This document shows positions 13,229-16,937 of a stretch of DNA of 16,937 nucleotides, piece by piece (the stretch's first letter is position 1; every line of letters starts with the position of its first letter). Location: the NCBI GenBank assembly GCA_013153335.1, contig JAADEP010000050.1:1-16937 (forward strand), in the 5' to 3' direction. Under the pieces are notes generated by a model. It did not search any database, was not told where the DNA came from, and saw nothing but the letters and a program-made list of their open reading frames with translations. The position numbers and the translations under genes were made by a program. Origin of the DNA: Chloroflexota bacterium. GTDB taxonomy: Bacteria > Chloroflexota > Anaerolineae > Anaerolineales > DRMV01.

Positions 13229-14203
13229 TTACGCGGTCGGGTCGATGAGCACTTTGAACACACCCGGTTGGGCCGCGTGGCGCAACGCGTCCAGGCCCGC
13301 GCGCAGCGGATAGCGGGCGTCGATGAGGCGTTGGGGTTGGATGCGCGCGGCCTCGAGATGGCGCAACGCGGCCGGGAAGGGGCCACACCGGGAACCGACG
13401 AGGGTGATTTCGTCCACAACCACGGGCGAGAAGTTGAAGGTGACCTCGCCGGCATACGTGCTCTTGAGCACGATAGTGCCTTGGGGGCGTACGGCGCGGC
13501 GGGCCAGGGCCAGGCCGCTTGGATTTCCGGTGGCTTCCACCACCACGTCGTACGCGCCGGGCTCGACCTCGTCTTCGCTCAGCGTGGGGATGTGGTACGC
13601 GGCGAGCAGCTCTCGCTGGCGGGGGTGGCGGGCCACGGCCTGGAGGTCGGCGCCGGTGAAGGACAAAACCCACGCGACGAGTTGGCCCAGCCGCCCGGCT
13701 CCGACCACCAGCACCCGATCCGACGGGCGTATGTGGACTCGCTCAAGATATTCCATGGCCGCGGCCAGGGGCTCGGTGAAGACCGCGGCCTCGTCGGGCA
13801 CAGATTCGGGCACCGCGTGCAGGTTGGCGATGGGCAGCGTGACATATTCCGCGAACACGCCGTTGCGCTTCCAAATGCCCAACACCGTACGGTTTTCGCA
13901 GTGCTTGTGCAGGCCCCTTCGACAATAGCGGCACGTGCCACACGAGATGTTGATCTCACCGACCACCCGGCGCCCCTCCCATTCCGGCGCGTCGGGAGCT
14001 CGGACGACTTCGCCGACGAATTCGTGGCCCATGATGCCGGTGAACGGATAATAGCCCCGGATCATCTCCAGGTCGGTCGCGCAGACCCCAGCCAAGCGCA
14101 CGCGCAACAAAGCCTCACCCGGCCCGGGTTCGGGGATGGGGAGATCGTCCCGCAGCCGTACCTGGCCGTCCTCTAACCACAGCCCCAACATGGTCTTGTT
14201 CAT
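13229..14203 (-). CDS. Zinc-dependent medium-chain alcohol/polyol dehydrogenase
   Basis: NAD(P)-dependent medium-chain dehydrogenase, 324 residues. Catalytic zinc ligands are C41, H60 with E61 in GHEFVGEV, and E144 in the FTEPLAAAM segment. The structural zinc site is complete: C88, C91, C94 and C102 within ISCGTCRYCRRG and HKHC. The cofactor loop is VVGAGRLGQLVA at about 167-178. The ending E-x-x-A pattern and the EPLA segment are nearest to polyol/L-threonine-dehydrogenase relatives. The ATG has AAGGAG, and that site overlaps the stop of the ccmD-like gene nine bases upstream, so the genes are tightly linked. Its presence inside a cytochrome c maturation run is unexpected and may simply be operon sharing. 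The substrate is unknown. Confidence 0.92.
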   Translation of the reverse strand: MNKTMLGLWLEDGQVRLRDDLPIPEPGPGEALLRVRLAGVCATDLEMIRGYYPFTGIMGHEFVGEVVRAPDAPEWEGRRVVGEINISCGTCRYCRRGLHKHCENRTVLGIWKRNGVFAEYVTLPIANLHAVPESVPDEAAVFTEPLAAAMEYLERVHIRPSDRVLVVGAGRLGQLVAWVLSFTGADLQAVARHPRQRELLAAYHIPTLSEDEVEPGAYDVVVEATGNPSGLALARRAVRPQGTIVLKSTYAGEVTFNFSPVVVDEITLVGSRCGPFPAALRHLEAARIQPQRLIDARYPLRAGLDALRHAAQPGVFKVLIDPTA

Positions 14204-14212
14204 GGGTGCTCC

Positions 14213-14371
14213 TTAATACTCCTCAAGCCGGGACAGCTCATCGAGCTCCTCCCAGGCCTGGCGTAGTTTCTTCCAACGGTAAAACAAGCTCAGGACGTAG
14301 AGCGCCATCCCGCCGAGGATCACCGCGTAGCCCAAGTAGAAGTAGAACGAGGTGTCGGGTATCGGCTCCAT
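14213..14371 (-). CDS. ccmD: CcmD-like heme exporter subunit, small single-helix protein
   Basis: A 52-residue protein with a short polar N-terminus (MEPIPDTSFYFYLGYA), one transmembrane helix with a Gly and Tyr-containing core (AVILGGMALYVLSLFY), and a charged amphipathic C-terminal helix (RWKKLRQAWEELDELSRLEEY). This layout and size match CcmD, which tethers CcmC with CcmAB and releases heme-loaded CcmE. It directly follows ccmC by 15 bases. The ATG at 14371 has AGGAGG at six bases. The first residues contain several Tyr residues, as usual in CcmD. It is short enough to be missed by automatic gene calling. The call relies on size, layout and context, not on conserved residues. Confidence 0.8.
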   Translation of the reverse strand: MEPIPDTSFYFYLGYAVILGGMALYVLSLFYRWKKLRQAWEELDELSRLEEY

Positions 14372-14386
14372 GCGAGACCTCCTGGG

Positions 14387-15082
14387 TTACAGTTCGGATT
14401 TGGCCTTGGCCAGCTCTTGATACGCGACCTCCAGGCGGTAGCGCTCCCACAAGAGCGTGACGTAGAGCACGGTGAAGGCGAAGAGCGCGAAGAACATGGT
14501 GGTTCGCATCGCCGGGGCCATGGCGAACCCGCCGCTCGCGACCGAGCTGCTCGAGCCGATCACCGTGGGGTGGATGGTGCGGTACAGACGGGCGGAAAGA
14601 AAGGCCAGGGGCACGGTTACAAACGCGATGATGGCGTACACCGAGCTGAAGCGATCGCGCTTTTCCGGTTCTTCCATGACCTGGCGCAGGACCAGGTACG
14701 CGGTATACAGCAGCACCATGATGGCCACGGTGTTCAGCCGCGGGTCGGCCGTCCACCAGGTGTTCCAGATGGGTCGGGCCCAGATCGAACCTGAGATCAC
14801 GCCGATGAGCGAAAACGCCCACCCGATCTCAACCGCGGCGACCTCCAGGTGGATCCAGCGCGGGTTTCGGGTCGCGAGGTGCAGGATGGCCATCACCGCG
14901 GCCACGGCGAAACTCAACATCCCGAGCCAGTTCGCCGCGACGTGAAAGTAGAAGATCTTCTGTACGACGCCCATGGTGCGCTCCATGGGGGCGTAGAACC
15001 ACATCATGGCCAAAGCGGCCAGGATGAGAATGAGCGAGAGAACCCAGAGAAGGCGCAGGGCAAGGGGACGTTTGGTAGGCAT
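14387..15082 (-). CDS. ccmC: CcmC heme transporter/handler of cytochrome c maturation
   Basis: CcmC binds heme at the outer face of the membrane and hands it to CcmE for cytochrome c maturation (System I). The 231 residues form about six transmembrane helices. The WWD-type motif is seen as WNTWWTADPRLN (W109, W110, D113), between two heme-ligating histidines, H47 in FYFHVAANW and H171 in YRTIHPTVIG. The motif reads WWTADPRLN where the E. coli protein has WWxWDARLT, a modest variation. I chose the ATG at 15082, because GGGAGG lies seven bases upstream; an in-frame ATG farther up (15106) lacks a clear ribosome binding site. It begins the minus-strand operon and has a TATAAT promoter. No ccmA, ccmB, ccmE or ccmF is in the window. 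Confidence 0.93.
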   Translation of the reverse strand: MPTKRPLALRLLWVLSLILILAALAMMWFYAPMERTMGVVQKIFYFHVAANWLGMLSFAVAAVMAILHLATRNPRWIHLEVAAVEIGWAFSLIGVISGSIWARPIWNTWWTADPRLNTVAIMVLLYTAYLVLRQVMEEPEKRDRFSSVYAIIAFVTVPLAFLSARLYRTIHPTVIGSSSSVASGGFAMAPAMRTTMFFALFAFTVLYVTLLWERYRLEVAYQELAKAKSEL

Positions 15083-15123
15083 AAAGGACCTCCCTTGGGG
15101 CATCAAGGCGCAAGCCTGCCCGT

Positions 15124-15151
15124 ATTATACCGATGGACCGGTGCGGTTCAG
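15124..15151 (-). promoter_or_regulatory. Promoter of the ccmC operon
   Basis: On the minus strand CTGAAC is followed, after 16 bases, by a perfect TATAAT (15129-15124). Transcription would begin near 15117, about 35 bases before the ccmC start. The -35 box matches the consensus only in the TGA core; the -10 is exact. Confidence 0.68.
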
Positions 15152-15261
15152 GGCGATTTTCGCAATCTTTAATTGTCCTTCGGGATCAGGGGGAAGGGGT
15201 TGGGCGCCGCGGGGGCTCCTAATAGCGCTGGCCAAGCTTCGCCCCCAGCGCGGCCCGCGGT

Positions 15262-15397
15262 CATGGGTGCGCTCGCGTCGCCGCAGGCGCCGCAGGCCGG
15301 AAGCCCGCGGCTAGGATAACATTGCGCGTAAATTATCCGGCCCAGCGCGGGCGTGCGGTGGTAGCGGGCGGGTTCAGCCGACCGCGAATCCAGTGGC
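15262..15397 (+). repeat. Repeat unit 1
   Basis: First full unit, 136 bases. Its first palindrome is imperfect (GCCGCAGG pairs with CCCGCGGC with one A/C mismatch) and its second has one mismatch (GCGGGCGG with CCGACCGC at 15364-15385). It shares GGCTAGGATAACATTGCGCG-type sequence with unit 2. Confidence 0.75.
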
Positions 15398-15536
15398 CAT
15401 GGCGCGCTCGCGTGCCGCAGGCGCCGCGGGTTGGAAGCCCGCGGCTAGCATAACATTGCGCGCGGATGGTTCGGCCCAACGTGCGGGGCATGCGGCGGCG
15501 AGGATAGCGGGCGGGTTCAGCCGCCCGCGGCACGGG
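15398..15536 (+). repeat. Repeat unit 2, with both palindromes perfect
   Basis: Second full unit, 139 bases, and the best formed. The first palindrome is a perfect 8-base-pair stem at 15423-15430 and 15438-15445, and the second a perfect 8-base-pair stem at 15507-15514 and 15521-15528. Confidence 0.78.
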
Positions 15537-15646
15537 CATGGCGCACGAACCATTCGGCCCCACGCGCGGCGTGCGGTGGGGAATTTCTAGCGGGTGGGTT
15601 TGGCCGCTCGCGGGTCAAGCGCAGGTTCCGCCGCCCGCGGCATGGG
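15537..15646 (+). repeat. Repeat unit 3, truncated and decayed
   Basis: Lacks the first palindrome and the CTAGCATAACATT module. It retains the ACCATTCGGCCCCACG-type module and two worn copies of the second palindrome (15590-15611 and around 15624-15640). Confidence 0.65.
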
Positions 15647-15684
15647 CTTCGACAAGATTTGCCCGTACCCCTTCCTCCCGAGGT

Positions 15685-15713
15685 TTGCGTTTCGTCTGTT
15701 GATGTTGTAGAAT
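15685..15713 (+). promoter_or_regulatory. Promoter of the DUF3883-like gene
   Basis: TTGCGT at 15685-15690 and TAGAAT at 15708-15713 are 17 bases apart. The -35 retains TTG and the -10 has one mismatch. Transcription would begin near 15720, giving a leader of about 96 bases before the ATG at 15816. The promoter lies just after the repeat array, where base composition falls from very G+C-rich to more A+T-rich. Confidence 0.62.
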
Positions 15714-15815
15714 CTTGCTAACCCCTTTAGGATGGACGCCAACGGGCCTTTCTGTTTCTATAAAGCAGCGTGCTTTTCCGGTCTCGACAAAAGAAAGCTT
15801 ATTTCGGAGGATTCC

Positions 15816-16937
15816 ATGGCTGTCGAAGTTGATCACGAACGTTTCTGGCAGGCTCACCAAATGTTCTTAGCGCATTTCAAGAAGCGCCTGCAAGAGAAGC
15901 GCGCTTCGGGCGAGTTTCGTTTTAACCATCCGGTCTTCCTCGCGGACGAGGTCCTTTATAAGTTTGCCATTCACGCCAACGCCACCAAGGCCCTCAACCT
16001 GGCAAAGTGGCCGGTCTGGCGGGCAAAGCCCGGGCACATTCTGCAGGCGACCAAGAAGGCCTGCCGCCGAAGTGGGAACTTGCTGGAATATCGCTATGGG
16101 GAACGAAATTCTTCGGCCCGTGCCTTGTACAACGTCAAAAAGGCCGATGTCCCAGCGCTGGAGGGACAGTTATATAACTTCTTCCTGGGCGGGGGCATGG
16201 AGCGCGAAGAATTTGGGCCACGTTTTGACGCTTTGGCCTCGTTTTTGCGCGAAAAGCATTTAGGGGCCAATTGGGCTTTCCTGAGCTATTTGGCCTTTTT
16301 GGCCGACCCTACCCGCTACTTCCCGATCCGACCCTCATATTTTGATGCGTTGCTCGAGCACTATGGTATTGGACGGAAGATCTCCGGTTATGTCACCTGG
16401 GAACGTTATGCGCTCTTGCTCGATTTGGCGGAGGCGATCGAGGAATTGCTTTTTCCCTTCCATGGCACGCCCAATGTCATTGAGCTTCAATCCTACATGT
16501 GGGTTGTTGGTTACCTGCTGAAGCGGGGCGCTCCAGCTCCGCAGGTCGAACTCCCTTCGAGGTGGCTCGATTGGAAAAAAGAGCTTGAGGCGCGCAAGCA
16601 GCGTGCCATCGAACGAGAGCGTATTGGCGTGAAAGGCGAGCAATTCGTGTATGAGCAAGAGGTTGATAAGCTCCGAAAGGCGGGGCGGGCGGATCTGGCC
16701 GAGCGCGTGCGCGTTGTGTCGTCAGAAGGAAATGCTTCCTACGATATCCTTTCCTTTGAGCCTGATGGCCGGGAGCTCCATATTGAAGTAAAGGCAACCG
16801 TGCGCTCCCCCGAGAACGACAATGGGTTTCGGCTCACGGAGGTGGAACGCAGCCAGGCGGAGCAGGATGCGCACTGGGTGGTCTACCGAGTCTGGAACGT
16901 GGATTCTCAGCCGCATTATGCGAACTTGGGCAATGTG
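15816..16937 (+). CDS. DUF3883-type PD-(D/E)xK nuclease-like protein, 3' end cut by the window
   Basis: The frame is open from ATG 15816 to the window edge (374 residues visible, incomplete). GGAGG lies five bases upstream. Residues 1 to about 250 form a helical, Trp/Phe/Tyr-rich N-terminal region that I do not recognise. A charged stretch, WKKELEARKQRAIERERIGVKGEQ, leads into a C-terminal domain with the PD-(D/E)xK pattern: E275 in GVKGEQFVYE, D310 in SYDILSF, and E324-V-K326 in LHIEVKATV, followed by the FRLTEVERSQAEQ helix typical of DUF3883. Such domains often occur in restriction and phage-defence genes. Codons with A or T at the third position look more frequent than in the neighbours, which hints at transfer. 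The nuclease-like fold is well supported by motif; defence function is an inference from family context. Confidence 0.78.
   Translation, partial: MAVEVDHERFWQAHQMFLAHFKKRLQEKRASGEFRFNHPVFLADEVLYKFAIHANATKALNLAKWPVWRAKPGHILQATKKACRRSGNLLEYRYGERNSSARALYNVKKADVPALEGQLYNFFLGGGMEREEFGPRFDALASFLREKHLGANWAFLSYLAFLADPTRYFPIRPSYFDALLEHYGIGRKISGYVTWERYALLLDLAEAIEELLFPFHGTPNVIELQSYMWVVGYLLKRGAPAPQVELPSRWLDWKKELEARKQRAIERERIGVKGEQFVYEQEVDKLRKAGRADLAERVRVVSSEGNASYDILSFEPDGRELHIEVKATVRSPENDNGFRLTEVERSQAEQDAHWVVYRVWNVDSQPHYANLGNV

Larger units (their letters stand above)
15249..15646 (+). repeat. Array of imperfect GC-rich palindromic repeats
   Basis: The gene-free stretch between the ccmC promoter and the DUF3883-like gene (15152-15684) consists mostly of this array. 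Units share three modules. One is a palindrome of the form GCCGCGGG/CCCGCGGC with a TTGGAAG loop, followed by GCTAGCATAACATTGCGCG. One is a CGGCCCA-x-CG stretch. One is a palindrome GCGGGCGG/CCGCCCGC with loop GTTCAG. The third module occurs at 15364, 15507, 15590 and, in part, at 15624. Copies begin with CATGG at 15262, 15398 and 15537, a period of about 136-139 bases. No reading frame of note, transposase or terminal inverted repeat is seen. Short potential reading frames through the array are artefacts of its high G+C content. Confidence 0.8.

Noticed and set aside
12765..13673. Upstream extension of the twin B membrane protein frame
   Set aside because: The extra residues are Arg/Pro/His-rich and overlap the dehydrogenase and twin A. 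The ATG at 12764 has a ribosome binding site and gives a compact membrane protein.
13013..14176. Long plus-strand reading frame of 387 codons
   Set aside because: It is antisense to the zinc dehydrogenase, which has full motifs and a ribosome binding site. The plus-strand product is low in recognisable sequence and rich in His, Arg and Gly, typical of a G+C-rich shadow.
15333..15590. Short reading frames across the repeat array
   Set aside because: They lie wholly within imperfect repeats, have no ribosome binding site and show repeat-derived residues.
15249..15646. CRISPR array
   Set aside because: Units of about 137 bases with internal palindromes and no unique spacers of constant length do not fit CRISPR.

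Overview
The window is G+C-rich, densely coding DNA, most likely from a thermophilic bacterium. A Chloroflexota relative from a hot spring is my best guess, but no rRNA or marker gene is present to confirm this. The thermophile inference rests on a TtuB/TtuA pair (2-thiolation of tRNA T54) and on a two-domain protein disulfide oxidoreductase (PDO) of the kind found in hyperthermophiles. No tRNA, rRNA, CRISPR array, transposase or insertion sequence was seen.

Layout. (1) 1-1179, minus: an acyl-CoA dehydrogenase, divergent from (2) 1311-5083, plus. Region 2 is a compact run with a near-canonical promoter: a ubiquitin-like sulfur carrier, TtuA, QueF and TlyA. The ttuA-queF junction is an ATGA overlap and the queF-tlyA junction is nearly fused. 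Together these genes modify tRNA (s2T54, queuosine) and rRNA (2'-O-methylation). They are followed by a SpoIIE/PP2C-type phosphatase and a small P-loop protein. (3) 5240-8968, plus: a short-chain dehydrogenase, a 519-residue protein I cannot assign, a membrane-anchored family 2 glycosyltransferase and a DUF2892-type membrane protein, ending at a strong terminator. Two gaps in this region hold stem-loops. (4) 9105-11117, plus: a thiol-redox group made of PDO with a natural poly-His tail and its own UUCG-loop terminator, a TlpA/ResA-like thioredoxin and an OsmC-like protein. (5) 15082-11173, minus: a six-gene run reading ccmC, ccmD, a zinc medium-chain dehydrogenase, two related small His-containing membrane proteins, and an anchored two-HKD phospholipase D-like protein. 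A TATAAT promoter lies in front of it. (6) 15083-15815: about 730 bases without a gene, containing an array of imperfect GC-rich palindromic repeats and, at its end, a promoter. (7) 15816 to the window edge: a gene with a C-terminal DUF3883-like PD-(D/E)xK nuclease-type domain, possibly the edge of a defence or accessory island.

The most notable points are the sulfur carrier whose C-terminal Gly-Gly is followed by Asp-Ala, the RNA-modification operon, the ccmCD-dehydrogenase-twin membrane protein operon, the unassigned 519-residue protein, and the repeat array next to the DUF3883-like gene.
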